Part shown: in pieces, positions 1 to 7,829 of the stretch
Layout: each line of letters starts with the position of its first letter
How positions within the stretch are numbered: position 1 is the first letter of the stretch
NCBI GenBank assembly: GCA_945869965.1
Contig: CAMBRC010000029.1
Coordinates: 1-45,704 of the forward strand
DNA: 45,704 nucleotides
Direction: 5' to 3'
Origin: Asaia bogorensis
GTDB lineage: Bacteria > Pseudomonadota > Alphaproteobacteria > Acetobacterales > Acetobacteraceae
Notes under the pieces: generated by a model
The model's database searches: none
The model's input: the letters and a program-made list of their open reading frames with translations, nothing else
Told to the model about the DNA's origin: nothing
Made by a program: the position numbers and the translations under genes

Positions 1-55
1 AAAAAAGAAAGCGCTTTCTTTTTTGAAAAAAAGAAACAAAAAACTTTTGTCCATT
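1..55. repeat. AT-rich hairpin repeat, partial copy at the window edge
   Basis: This is the right-hand part of the AT-rich intergenic repeat family described in the findings, cut by the window start. It holds a self-complementary run centred on AAAGCGCTTT, then a hairpin with TTTCTTTTTT and AAAAAAGAAA arms, then the conserved tail CAAAAAACTTTT ending in a TCCATT motif. The amidase gene follows directly. A TTG at 23 opens an in-frame extension of the amidase through this repeat, but that extension is repeat sequence and not protein. Confidence 0.7.
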
Positions 56-67
56 AAGGAAGCCCGC

Positions 68-1456
68 ATGTCCGATCCCGCCTTGATGACCGCCGAAGAC
101 CTGCTGGCGGCCTATGCCCGAACGGACCTGTCGCCGGTCGAGGTGTTGCAGGCGGTGACCGCGCGCGTCGCCCGGCTCAACCCGGCGCTGAACGCCTTCG
201 CGGTGATGAACCCCGGTGCATTGGCAGAGGCCGGGGCGAGCGAGGCCCGCTGGCGCGCCGGCCGACCGATCGGGCCGCTGGACGGCGTTCCGGTCACCAT
301 CAAGGACCTGATCGACGTCGCCGGCCTGCCGACCCGGCGCGGCTCACGCCTGACCGACACCGCCGCCGCCGCCGAGGACGCGCCGATGACCCTCGCGCTG
401 CGCAGCGCCGGCGCCGTCATCCTCGGCAAGACGACGACGACCGAATTTGGCTGGAAATCCCCCGGCGACTGCCCGCTGCACGGCATCACCCGCAACCCGT
501 GGAACTTCCATCACACGCCCGGGGGCTCCAGCGCGGGTGCGGGTGCGGCGGCGGCGGCGGGCTTCGGGCCCCTGCATATCGGCACCGATGCCGGCGGCTC
601 GATCCGCATCCCGGCCGCCTGGTGCGGCGTCGTCGGCCTGAAGCCGACCTTCGGCCGCGTCCCGCAATGGCCGCTCGGCGCCTTCGCGGCCGTCGCCGTC
701 GCCGGGCCGATGACCCGCACGGTGCGCGACTGCGCGCTGATGCTCAACGTGCTCGCCCGTCACGATTTGCGCGACCCGTATTGCCTGCCCGACGATAACA
801 GAGACTGGCGCGACGGCATCGAAAACGGCATCGCCGGCATGAAAATCGCCGTGCTGCGCCGGCCGGGCTTCGACGCCCCAGTGGACTGGGAGGGCATCGC
901 CGCCGTCGAACAGGCCGCCCAGCTGATGACCGAACTCGGCGCCGAGGTCGAGGAAGCCGATGCCGGCCTGCCCGACACAAGAGCCATCTTCAGCCGCGTC
1001 TGGGGCGTGGCGCTCACCCGCCTGGTGCACAGCTTCCCCGAAACCCGCCGCCACATGCTGGACCCCGGGCTCTTGGAAGTGGCTGCGGCCAATACCGGCC
1101 TCTCAGCAGAGGACTTCATGGAATTCGAGTCCGCCCGCATCCAGGCCGCCCACGCCATGGCCCGCTTCACCCGGCGCTATGACCTCGTGCTGTCCCCGGT
1201 GGTCGCCAACCCGCCGCCCCTGGCCGACGCGCCTACCGTCAATCCGGTCGAGGCGCTATGGACCAGCTGGGCGCCCTGGACCGCGGCCGCCAACCTGACC
1301 CGCCAGCCAGCGATCTCGGTGCCGATGGGCTTCGCCGCCAACGGCCTGCCGCGCTCGGTCCAGCTCGCCGCCGGGCTGTATCGCGATGACCTGGTGCTGC
1401 GCGGGGCGCGGGCGATCGAGATGGCACAGCCATTTCCGATGCCGGACCTGGGATAA
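68..1456 (+). CDS. Amidase signature family amidase
   Basis: Probable cytoplasmic amidohydrolase that cleaves a carboxamide to acid and ammonia; the substrate cannot be read from sequence. The amidase-signature catalytic triad is visible: Lys79 in TIKDLID, cis-Ser154 in the PGGSSAGAG loop, and nucleophile Ser178 in GTDAGGSIRIPA, with the 24-residue Ser-Ser spacing of the family. At 462 residues it has normal length. The ATG at 68 is chosen because AAGGA lies just upstream; the longer TTG start at 23 lies inside a repeat. GatA is less likely, since no gatB or gatC is nearby. The gene stands alone between two repeat elements, and its TAA stop abuts the next one. Confidence 0.9.
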   Translation: MSDPALMTAEDLLAAYARTDLSPVEVLQAVTARVARLNPALNAFAVMNPGALAEAGASEARWRAGRPIGPLDGVPVTIKDLIDVAGLPTRRGSRLTDTAAAAEDAPMTLALRSAGAVILGKTTTTEFGWKSPGDCPLHGITRNPWNFHHTPGGSSAGAGAAAAAGFGPLHIGTDAGGSIRIPAAWCGVVGLKPTFGRVPQWPLGAFAAVAVAGPMTRTVRDCALMLNVLARHDLRDPYCLPDDNRDWRDGIENGIAGMKIAVLRRPGFDAPVDWEGIAAVEQAAQLMTELGAEVEEADAGLPDTRAIFSRVWGVALTRLVHSFPETRRHMLDPGLLEVAAANTGLSAEDFMEFESARIQAAHAMARFTRRYDLVLSPVVANPPPLADAPTVNPVEALWTSWAPWTAAANLTRQPAISVPMGFAANGLPRSVQLAAGLYRDDLVLRGARAIEMAQPFPMPDLG

Positions 1457-1558
1457 GGAAGCAGTTCTTTTTTGAAAAAAAGAACCAAAAAACTTCTATT
1501 CACTTGCCTAATGGATGAAGTTTTTTTGCTTCTTTTTGTTCACAAAAAGAAGTCTTCC
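1457..1558. repeat. AT-rich bipartite hairpin repeat (full copy)
   Basis: It starts at the base after the amidase stop codon and ends one base before the stop of the convergent gene. It holds hairpin GTTCTTTTTT/AAAAAAAGAAC, the tail CAAAAAACTT, a short spacer, the mirrored tail GAAGTTTTTTTG, and hairpin CTTCTTTTTGTT/AACAAAAAGAAG-type, closed by TCTTCC. The two halves are inverted copies, so the whole can form a long cruciform or a two-way terminator between convergent genes. Confidence 0.85.
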
Positions 1559-1559
1559 T

Positions 1560-2318
1560 TCATGCTTCCTGCCAAGCCAGCGTCCGAAAATCGAACCCGC
1601 CCGCGATCGTCGGCTTCACCAGCTGAAAATACGGCGACACATCGAAATCCCGCGGCGCGTACAGCGAGTGGTGCCGGATCGAAAGTAGCTCCTGCACGCA
1701 GAATGGGCACTCCTCGGTGGCCGCGGGCTCATAGGCCACGCCCGGCAGCACGGGATAGCGGATCGCCTCGAAGGCCTGGGCGATCAGGGTGGAGCAGATC
1801 GCCCGCGTCGGGTCGCCGCTGCCCAGGCTGATCATCCGCCGCCGCAGCCGCCCCGGCACCGGCGGCGTCGGCATCAGGTAGCGCGCCAGGTCGATCACAT
1901 TGCGCAGGTCATAGCGATGCCCGATCCGCCCGATCACATGCCCTGCCACCGCCTCGCGCTCGGCCTCGTTCAGCCCCACCGGCCGGCAGATCCTGGTGTG
2001 GAACCCCTCGAACTCGGCCACACTCACGCTGCGCACCCCGTTGGCCAGGTCCGCCTCGACAAAGCAGTGATCCTCGCCCTGCAAAACCCCAGGCGCGCGC
2101 GGCCCGACATAAAGCGCCGCATGCGACCAGGTGGATTGGGTCAGGTACTTGATCGCGGTCGAGATGCGCGAATGCCCCTCCACCAACAGCACATCGCCGG
2201 GCATCAGGCTGGCCAACAGCCGCTCCGGCGGCGTGGCCGGGCTGCTGCCGTGCTCATGCAACTGCTTGGACAGGTATTTTGCCAGCCGCCGCCCCAGAAA
2301 CCCCAGAATCCCGTTCAT
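1560..2318 (-). CDS. Permuted NlpC/P60-like (YiiX/DUF830-type) amidase or peptidase
   Basis: Probably a papain-like hydrolase of the circularly permuted NlpC/P60 group, which includes YiiX-type proteins. The opening PGDVLLVEG is followed by the His motif STWSHAALYVG (His66), an acidic residue in HCFVEAD (Glu88), and a later Cys motif ICSTLIAQAF (Cys175). This His-before-Cys order is the mark of the permuted fold. Length is 252 residues. There is no clear signal peptide; the N terminus is basic and amphipathic (LGRRLAKYLSKQL), so membrane association is possible. Family members act on peptide, lipid or cell-wall amide bonds; the substrate here is unknown. It converges on the amidase gene. Confidence 0.75.
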   Translation of the reverse strand: MNGILGFLGRRLAKYLSKQLHEHGSSPATPPERLLASLMPGDVLLVEGHSRISTAIKYLTQSTWSHAALYVGPRAPGVLQGEDHCFVEADLANGVRSVSVAEFEGFHTRICRPVGLNEAEREAVAGHVIGRIGHRYDLRNVIDLARYLMPTPPVPGRLRRRMISLGSGDPTRAICSTLIAQAFEAIRYPVLPGVAYEPAATEECPFCVQELLSIRHHSLYAPRDFDVSPYFQLVKPTIAGGFDFRTLAWQEA

Positions 2319-2419
2319 CGCCGTCCCGCCGCATCCCCGCCTCCCGCCCAGAGCGGGGGCTTTGGCAATAGGACGCGCCGAAGGGCGTTAATGTTACGCC
2401 GGCGCCGAGGGCCGCCCCG

Positions 2420-3070
2420 CTACCGGCACGCTGCGACCCCCCCCCGCCCGGCATCCCAGCAGAACGCCGCCTTGGCCAACGGCTTGCCCCGCTTGCCCGC
2501 CTCGCTCCGGCTCCCCGTCACCGCCACACGCTGGCCATCAGGCGCGAACGTCCATCCCCATTTTTCCTCGAAGGCCGTTGCCGGCGCGCCCGCGTCGGTC
2601 TTCAGCGACGGGTGCTCCCACAGGACCTTCACCGCCCCGTCCACCAGTGCCAAAACCCGCACGCGGTCCTCGCGAAACCCGGTCCCGGTGCTGGTGGTGG
2701 CCTCCAGCAGCACCGTCGGCCCCACCCCCGCGATCACCGGCCCCGGCTTGAGCTGGCGCATGAACCCGGCCTCCTCGACCCGCCCCAGCAGCTTGCCGGC
2801 ACAATCCAGCGCGAACAGCCGCCCCTGCATCGGCCCGAACCAGCTCGCCGCCAGCCACTGCACCCGCCCCGCCCCCTCGCCCAGCCGCAGCGACTTGGCG
2901 GCCAGCTCGGGATAGACGTAGGAGGCCGGCTCAGGAAACAGGCTGCGCACCGGCGGCACCAGGCAGCGCCCCGGCGGCGTGCCGCGCCCGCGCTCCTGCG
3001 CCGCCAGCGGCCCGCTCCACAGCAGCGCCGCCAGCAGCAAAAGCCCAACCCGCGCCAGCACCCGCCTCAC
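2420..3070 (-). CDS. Exported hypothetical protein
   Basis: A 216-residue secreted protein of unknown function. The GTG start at 3070 overlaps the upstream AHSA1 stop as GTGA, which indicates translational coupling. The first 25 residues form a clear signal peptide: RRVLAR, a Leu/Ala-rich core, then a GPLAAQ-type cleavage site. The mature part has WLAASWFGPMQGRLFALDC, a VLALVDGAVKVLWEHPSLK segment and WGWTFAPDGQRVAVTG, which resemble short beta-propeller or beta-sheet strands. Two or three cysteines could form disulfides. It is the last gene of the tetR operon; no catalytic motif is visible. Confidence 0.7.
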   Translation of the reverse strand: MRRVLARVGLLLLAALLWSGPLAAQERGRGTPPGRCLVPPVRSLFPEPASYVYPELAAKSLRLGEGAGRVQWLAASWFGPMQGRLFALDCAGKLLGRVEEAGFMRQLKPGPVIAGVGPTVLLEATTSTGTGFREDRVRVLALVDGAVKVLWEHPSLKTDAGAPATAFEEKWGWTFAPDGQRVAVTGSRSEAGKRGKPLAKAAFCWDAGRGGVAACR

Positions 3071-3591
3071 AAGCGCCCCGCCAACTCGGCCAACTGGTCC
3101 GTGGCGATGCCCCAGCCCTGGTGGAACCCCATCGCCTCGTGCTGCGCCCGGTCCTCGCCGGTCCAATGCGCCACCTCCGCGCGATAGCGCGTGCCGCGCA
3201 CCCCATCATCGCCGGCCTCGTCGGCAAAGGTGATGGTCGCCACCATGAACGCCTTCCCGGATGGCACCCAGGCGCGCACGAAAGCGTCGGTGAATACCAG
3301 CCGCCGGCCGCCCACCACGTCCAGATAGACCCCGCGATTCGGCACCTCCTCGCCCTCGGGTCCCTGCATCACCACCAGGCTGGACCCGCCGACGCGCAGC
3401 TCCATCTCGGCATGCGTCACCCGCCAGGGCTTGGGACAGAACCACTGCTTCAGCAGTTCGGGCTCGATCCAACAGCGCCACAGCGTCTGCCGCGGCACCG
3501 GGATCCACCGGTCCAGGGTCAACAACGGCACCGCGCTTTCGCTTGTCATGCAGGAATTCTCGCTCATCTCGCGCCCTTCGGCCGTGGCCAT
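3067..3591 (-). CDS. SRPBCC/AHSA1-domain protein
   Basis: START-like helix-grip protein of the AHSA1 family, thought to bind a hydrophobic ligand in a deep pocket. Family features: the opening strand LDRWIPVPRQTLWRCW, then EPELLKQWFCPKPW, a central GGSSLVVMQGPEGEEV, and the closing helix HEAMGFHQGWGIATDQLAEL. The ATG at 3591 is preferred because GAAGGTGA lies upstream; in-frame ATGs at 3567 and 3549 are alternatives that would shorten the tail-like N terminus. It lies 20 bases after the MFS gene and overlaps the next gene by 4 bases, so it belongs to the TetR-controlled unit. Its role with the transporter is unknown. Confidence 0.85.
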   Translation of the reverse strand: MATAEGREMSENSCMTSESAVPLLTLDRWIPVPRQTLWRCWIEPELLKQWFCPKPWRVTHAEMELRVGGSSLVVMQGPEGEEVPNRGVYLDVVGGRRLVFTDAFVRAWVPSGKAFMVATITFADEAGDDGVRGTRYRAEVAHWTGEDRAQHEAMGFHQGWGIATDQLAELAGRL

Positions 3592-3611
3592 GTTGTCACC
3601 TTCGGGCCGGC

Positions 3612-4715
3612 TCACGCCATCTGAACCCGCACCGGCGCCCGGAACGTCATCGCAATCGCCAGCGCCCCCAGCCCGATCGCCGCCGAGGCGCCGTACAGCC
3701 AGGCATAGTCCCCGCCCCAGCCATGCAGCCAACCGCCCGCCACCGGCCCCACCGCCATGCCGAAGGTGCCCGCCATGCTGACCGCGCCATAGGACAGCCC
3801 GAACAGCGCCCCCAGCGCCAGGAACTGCGCGGGCTCGCGCACCGTCACATACAGCGAAATCGCCACCGCCTGGCTGAGCAAAGCCAACAGCACCGTCGGC
3901 TTGACCCCCAGCCGGTCCGCCACCATCCCGCCGCCGATCCGCCCGACCAGCCCGGCCATCCCCGCCGCCCCCAACAGGCTGGCCGCCGACATCGGCGCGA
4001 TGCCGCAATCCACCGCATAGCTCACCATGTGGAACAGCGGCCCCGAATGCGCGGCGCAACAGGCGAAATACGTCCCCGCCACCGCCAGCAGCTGCGGCGA
4101 GCGCAACGCCTCCCCGGCCGTCATGCCGCCGGCCACAACCCCGCCCGCCACCACCGGCGCGGGCCGCAGCAACAGCGCCGCCGGCACGATCACCGCCCAG
4201 GCCAGCCCGCCCATCCCCATGAACGCCGCCCGCCAGCCGAATTCGCCAATCAGCCAGGTCGCCAACGGCGCCATCAACAGCGAGCCCATCCCCGTCCCCG
4301 CCGTCACCAGCGCCACCGCCAACCCGCGGTGCTTGTCGAACCAGCGCGCGGCACTGGTCGTCAGCGGCGCCATGTAGGCCCCCGCCCCGGCGCCGCCGAT
4401 CACCCCGAACGCGATCTGCAACTCCAGGACCGATCCCGCCCGGCTCGCCAGCATCAGCCCCAGCCCATGCACCGCGCCGCCCGCCAGCACCACCACCCGG
4501 GTGCCATACCGGTCGGTCAGCATCCCCCAGCCGAACCCCGCCACCCCCATCGCCAGGAACGCCATCATCGCCGCCCCGGCCACTGCGGTGCGCGACCAGC
4601 CCTGGGCTGCCTCCAGCGGCGGCAGGAACACGCCGAGCGCCATCACGCTGCCCATGCCGATACAGGTGATGGCGATGCCCGCGGCCACGATCACCCAGCC
4701 ATAATGCCGTTCCAT
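3612..4715 (-). CDS. MFS transporter, possibly internally shortened
   Basis: Inner-membrane transporter of the major facilitator superfamily, closest in feel to the monocarboxylate/oxalate-formate group. The MFS loop between helices 2 and 3 reads GWGMLTDRYGTRVVVLAGG, and the paired loop in the second half reads RIGGGMVADRLGVKPTVLL. Start MERHYGWVIV at 4715 overlaps the tetR stop as TGATG. At 367 residues it is short for a 12-helix carrier. Near codons for FGLSYGAVSMAGTFGMAVG (about 3750-3800) the loop and residues that normally join helices 10 and 11 appear absent (see findings). It is probably a drug or organic-acid exporter controlled by the adjacent TetR protein; the substrate is not predictable. 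Confidence 0.85.
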   Translation of the reverse strand: MERHYGWVIVAAGIAITCIGMGSVMALGVFLPPLEAAQGWSRTAVAGAAMMAFLAMGVAGFGWGMLTDRYGTRVVVLAGGAVHGLGLMLASRAGSVLELQIAFGVIGGAGAGAYMAPLTTSAARWFDKHRGLAVALVTAGTGMGSLLMAPLATWLIGEFGWRAAFMGMGGLAWAVIVPAALLLRPAPVVAGGVVAGGMTAGEALRSPQLLAVAGTYFACCAAHSGPLFHMVSYAVDCGIAPMSAASLLGAAGMAGLVGRIGGGMVADRLGVKPTVLLALLSQAVAISLYVTVREPAQFLALGALFGLSYGAVSMAGTFGMAVGPVAGGWLHGWGGDYAWLYGASAAIGLGALAIAMTFRAPVRVQMA

Positions 4716-5338
4716 CAACGCGTCTCCCCCAGCAGGATTCCAACATAGCGCCTGAGATGGTCCACCTGTCCGCGCGCCACCGCAACATCGCCCGCCGCCT
4801 TGGCCATCACGAAGGCGCCCTGCAGCACCGTCTGGGTGAACAACGCCAGGTTGGCCACGCCGTCTTCGCCATGTGGCCAATCGGCATCCGGACAATACGC
4901 CGCCTTCGCCGCCGCGATATCCGCCTCCAGCGTCGCCGCATGGCCGGCAATCGCCGCACCGCAGGCTTCGCGCAGCGCGGGGTGGGTCGCGTGCACCTCC
5001 TGCACCAGCGTGCCGGCGAAACAGGAGCACGCGGCCAGGTCATCGGTCAGCAGGCTCGCGCGAAAATCGATATAGGCCAGCACCCGGTCGCGCGGATCGG
5101 CCAGCCGGTGGTAGGCAGCCCCGGCAAACAGCGCCGCGGTCACCGCCCCCCAATGCTGCGCCGCGGCCACGCCCAGCGCCTCCTTGGTCTTGAAGTGGTG
5201 GAAGAAGCTGCCCTTGGTCACCCCGGCGGCGGCGCACAGCTCGTCCACCGACGTTCCCGCCCAGCCGCGCGCCCGCACCAGGCGCAAGGCGGCATCCAGC
5301 AGGCGGGAGCGGGCGTGGGAGCGCTGAACATCGTCCAT
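4715..5338 (-). CDS. TetR/AcrR family transcriptional regulator
   Basis: DNA-binding repressor of 207 residues. The N-terminal helix-turn-helix is typical: RLLDAALRLVRARGWAGTSV, then ELCAAAGVTKGSFFHHFKTKEAL. The rest is an alpha-helical ligand-binding and dimer domain with Cys-rich DDLAACSCFAGTLVQEV, close to the C-terminal domain of the TetR_C_16/DUF-type regulators. The ATG at 5338 is chosen because the HTH begins at the normal distance; upstream codons would run across the operator. A perfect palindrome lies just before the start, so the gene is probably autorepressed together with the MFS, AHSA1 and exported-protein genes behind it. Confidence 0.92.
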   Translation of the reverse strand: MDDVQRSHARSRLLDAALRLVRARGWAGTSVDELCAAAGVTKGSFFHHFKTKEALGVAAAQHWGAVTAALFAGAAYHRLADPRDRVLAYIDFRASLLTDDLAACSCFAGTLVQEVHATHPALREACGAAIAGHAATLEADIAAAKAAYCPDADWPHGEDGVANLALFTQTVLQGAFVMAKAAGDVAVARGQVDHLRRYVGILLGETR

Positions 5339-5346
5339 GGCGCACC

Positions 5347-5364
5347 ATACCAACCAGTTGGTAT
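5347..5364. promoter_or_regulatory. Palindromic TetR operator
   Basis: ATACCAACCAGTTGGTAT is a perfect inverted repeat: ATACCAAC and GTTGGTAT around a CA centre. It ends 9 bases from the tetR start codon. Size and symmetry match known TetR-family operators. Binding here would block transcription start or ribosome access. Direct autoregulation is inferred. Confidence 0.8.
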
Positions 5365-5528
5365 CACAACAAGCACCACCCGCTCGCCCAGCTACCGGCA
5401 GGACGCGCAAAACATATTCCAAATGTCCGGTATCAAATTGCACCCCTGCCCTCTATATTAAGCGGATCGGCCGAAATCATCCGGCCCGGCGCGGGCAATT
5501 CTTCCCGAGGCTTTTAGGGCGCAATACA

Positions 5529-5882
5529 ATGAAACTTCCTGTGTGGACCTCGACCGCCATATGGAGCGGCCTGGGTGGCGCTGCCGCCATGACCATCCTC
5601 GGCTTCTCCACCCTGGGCTGGAGCACCGGCGGCTCGGCCAGCCGCATGGCCGGCGAGCGCGCCAGCACCGCCGTCGTCTCCGCCCTGGTGCCGTTCTGCG
5701 TCGCCAAGGCCAAGGGCGACCCGGACGCCACCCGCATGACCAAGCTGCGGGCGGAGACCTCGTCCTATACCCGCAGCGACCTGGTGCGCAGCAACGGCTG
5801 GGCCACCCTGCCCGGCATGAGCGCACCCGACTACACCCTGTCCAGCAGCTGTGCCGAAAACCTCGCCACGGCCGGGAGCTGA
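5529..5882 (+). CDS. Small single-pass membrane or exported hypothetical protein
   Basis: 117-residue protein with an N-terminal hydrophobic helix (WSGLGGAAAMTILGFSTLGW) followed by a polar domain. The segment RASTAVVSALVPFCVAKAKGDPD and a late SSSCAENL place two cysteines in the non-cytoplasmic part. I recall similar uncharacterised proteins in alphaproteobacteria that share the TAVV.AL.P.CVA pattern, but cannot assign a function. The ATG at 5529 follows a 190-base intergenic region. The FYDLN gene begins 6 bases after its stop, so the two are probably cotranscribed. Confidence 0.75.
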   Translation: MKLPVWTSTAIWSGLGGAAAMTILGFSTLGWSTGGSASRMAGERASTAVVSALVPFCVAKAKGDPDATRMTKLRAETSSYTRSDLVRSNGWATLPGMSAPDYTLSSSCAENLATAGS

Positions 5883-5887
5883 CCAGC

Positions 5888-6205
5888 ATGTACGTCGCCC
5901 GTCCGGAACTCGGCACCAAACGGCTCTGCGTTGGCTGCGCCGTGCGCTTCTATGACCTCGGCCGCACCCCCGCGCGCTGCCCGACCTGCCTCACCGAACA
6001 GCCGCCGCCGCGCGTGCGCACCGCGCCGATCCCACGCGGCGCCGGCATGCGCTGGCCCACCCGCACCGCCGCCGTCGCCGTGGTTGATCCGGCCGAGGCC
6101 GCCGATGACGATGCCGTGCCCCTGCTCGACGCCGCCGATCCCGAAGACGACGCCGATGACGACGAAGACACCGCCGAAATCGTGGTCCCCGACGAGGAAA
6201 CCTGA
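5888..6205 (+). CDS. FYDLN-acid family protein (TIGR02300-type)
   Basis: Small protein (105 residues) with an N-terminal zinc ribbon and an acidic tail, the layout of the alphaproteobacterial FYDLN-acid family. ELGTKRLCVGCAVRFYDLGR gives the first Cys pair (Cys14, Cys17) and the name-giving FYDL motif; CPTC gives Cys31 and Cys34. The C terminus is rich in Asp and Glu (EDDADDDEDTAE). The family is conserved but its function is unknown. The middle (PPRVRTAPIPRGAGMRWP) is probably disordered. Confidence 0.88.
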   Translation: MYVARPELGTKRLCVGCAVRFYDLGRTPARCPTCLTEQPPPRVRTAPIPRGAGMRWPTRTAAVAVVDPAEAADDDAVPLLDAADPEDDADDDEDTAEIVVPDEET

Positions 6206-6220
6206 ACCGCCGATCGCCTG

Positions 6221-6454
6221 ATGACCCACTACGTCCTGGTCCGCCACAGCGCCTACACCACCGCCGCCGATCCAGCCTACGAAGACGCGCTGGAACCGGC
6301 GCCGGTGAGTGACGCCCAGATCTACCGCGTCCGTGCCGCCGGGGGTACGCTCTATCCGTCGCGCGCTGAGGCCGAGGCCGCCATCCCCGGCGCAACAGGG
6401 CACTTCGCCAATCTGCGCATTGGCGGCGCGGAGTTGTTCGTCGGAGCGGCGTAA
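6221..6454 (+). CDS. Hypothetical protein, 77 residues
   Basis: Short soluble protein starting MTHYVLVRHSAY, with no signal peptide or membrane helix. It lies 15 bases after the FYDLN gene on the same strand and is probably cotranscribed. The segment GGTLYPSRAEAEAAIPGA looks like a beta-hairpin plus helix. No family recognised. Coding is supported by the GC-rich third positions and the operon position. Its TAA stop is followed directly by GGAAG of the next repeat element. Confidence 0.6.
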   Translation: MTHYVLVRHSAYTTAADPAYEDALEPAPVSDAQIYRVRAAGGTLYPSRAEAEAAIPGATGHFANLRIGGAELFVGAA

Positions 6455-6590
6455 GGAAGAATCTTCTTTTTCTGAAGAAAAAGAAGCAAAAAGACTTTTA
6501 TCCATTTGGACCCGTGCCACCCATCACGGCACGGGTGCCAAGCGAATGAAAGTTTTTTGGTTCTTTTTTTTCAAAAAAGAACGCCTTTCC
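6455..6590. repeat. AT-rich bipartite hairpin repeat (full copy, with a spacer hairpin)
   Basis: It begins immediately after a TAA stop. Hairpin one (6463-6486) has arms CTTCTTTTTC and GAAAAAGAAG with loop TGAA. The spacer carries its own perfect 9-base stem, ACCCGTGCC and GGCACGGGT. The mirrored half has GAAAGTTTTTTG and hairpin GTTCTTTTTT/AAAAAAGAAC. The M20 peptidase gene begins about 50 bases later. Confidence 0.85.
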
Positions 6591-6640
6591 CGCCCCTGCC
6601 TGCAATGCGAAACTCCCCGCACGCACCCGGGAGCTCCGCC

Positions 6641-7822
6641 ATGTCCACCGAACCCCAGATCACCGCCTGGCTCGCCACCCAGCACCAGGCCATGGTCGAC
6701 CTGCTGCGCCAGACCGTGGACATCGACAGCGGCAGCTACAACAAGCCCGGCATCGACGCCGTGGGTGCGGCCATCGAGGCCTACCTGGCCACCCAGGACA
6801 TCCCCACTGAGCGCGTGACCCAATCCAAACACGGCGACTGCATCCGCGCCATGGTCGGCGCTGAACCCGTCTCCACCAGCCCCACCAACGCGCCGACCAA
6901 CATCGTCCTGATGGGCCACCGCGACACCGTCTTCCCCGACGGCGAAGTGAGCCGCCGCCCCTTCACCATCAAGGACGGCATCGCCTATGGCCCGGGCGTG
7001 GCCGACATGAAGGCCGGCCTGGTGATGAACGCCTTCGTGCTGGCCGCCTTCCGCAAGTTTGGCGGCGCCCCATCCCCGCTGGTCGGCCTGTTCACCGGCG
7101 ACGAAGAAATCGGCTCCCCCGAAGGCCGCCCGGTGATCGAGGCCGAGGCTCGACGCGCGCGAGTCGTTTTCAATTCCGAGCCCGGCCGCGTCTCCGGCAA
7201 CGTCGTCACCGGCCGCAAGGGCGGCGTCTTCTCCGCCTTCCGCATCACCGGCCGCGCCGCCCATTCCGGCGGCAATTTCTCCGAGGGCATCAGCGCCATC
7301 GAGGAACTGGCACGCAAAATCCAGGCGATCCACGCCCTGACCGACCTCGCCCGCGGCATCACCCTGAACGTCGGCCTGGTCTCCGGCGGCCAGTCGGTCA
7401 ACACCGTCGCCCCCTGGGCCGAGGGTCAGATCGACCTGCGCTACATCCACGCCCCCGACCGTGACGAGGTCATGGCAAAGATCCAGGACATCATGGCCCG
7501 CAGCTTCGTGCCCGGCACCAAGGCCGAGCTGACCATCCGCGGCGAGTTCCTGCCACTCAACCAGACCCCCACGGCCAAGAAGCTGTTCGAGCTCTACGTC
7601 GCCTCCGCCGCCGATACCGGCTTCAAGACCGACGGCGAATTCACCGGCGGCTGTGCCGATAGCGGCTTCACCGCCGCCATGGGCGCCCCCACCATCTGCG
7701 CCGTCGGCCCGGTCGGCGGGAAGGCGCACTCGCCCGACGAGTTCCTGCACATCGACAGCCTGGTCCCGCGCGCCCAGGCGATGGCCCGCGCCATCCTGCG
7801 CCTCGAAGCCGCCGGCCTCTAA
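6641..7822 (+). CDS. M20 family metallopeptidase (CPG2-like)
   Basis: Probable zinc-dependent carboxypeptidase or deacylase of 393 residues, resembling glutamate carboxypeptidase G2. Metal-site motifs are present: MGHRDTVFPDG (His93, Asp95), GVADMKAG (Asp122), TGDEEIGSP (catalytic Glu155 and Glu156), NSEPGR, and a late His in GGKAHSPDEF. The dimerisation domain is marked by GRAAHSGGNF. There is no signal peptide, so it is cytoplasmic. The ATG at 6641 has GGGAG 7 bases upstream; an earlier in-frame ATG at 6605 is possible. Substrate specificity within M20 is not readable. The DUF4239 gene follows after 7 bases. Confidence 0.9.
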   Translation: MSTEPQITAWLATQHQAMVDLLRQTVDIDSGSYNKPGIDAVGAAIEAYLATQDIPTERVTQSKHGDCIRAMVGAEPVSTSPTNAPTNIVLMGHRDTVFPDGEVSRRPFTIKDGIAYGPGVADMKAGLVMNAFVLAAFRKFGGAPSPLVGLFTGDEEIGSPEGRPVIEAEARRARVVFNSEPGRVSGNVVTGRKGGVFSAFRITGRAAHSGGNFSEGISAIEELARKIQAIHALTDLARGITLNVGLVSGGQSVNTVAPWAEGQIDLRYIHAPDRDEVMAKIQDIMARSFVPGTKAELTIRGEFLPLNQTPTAKKLFELYVASAADTGFKTDGEFTGGCADSGFTAAMGAPTICAVGPVGGKAHSPDEFLHIDSLVPRAQAMARAILRLEAAGL

Positions 7823-7829
7823 GCCCACC

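Noticed and set aside
23-67. N-terminal extension of the amidase from TTG 23
   Set aside because: It translates a repeat hairpin (Lys-rich), and a proper ribosome site precedes ATG 68.
3067-4788. 573-codon minus-strand frame that joins the AHSA1 protein to an upstream segment
   Set aside because: The upstream part is a shifted reading of the MFS gene and is Gly/Arg-rich noise. Only its last 174 codons are the AHSA1 gene.
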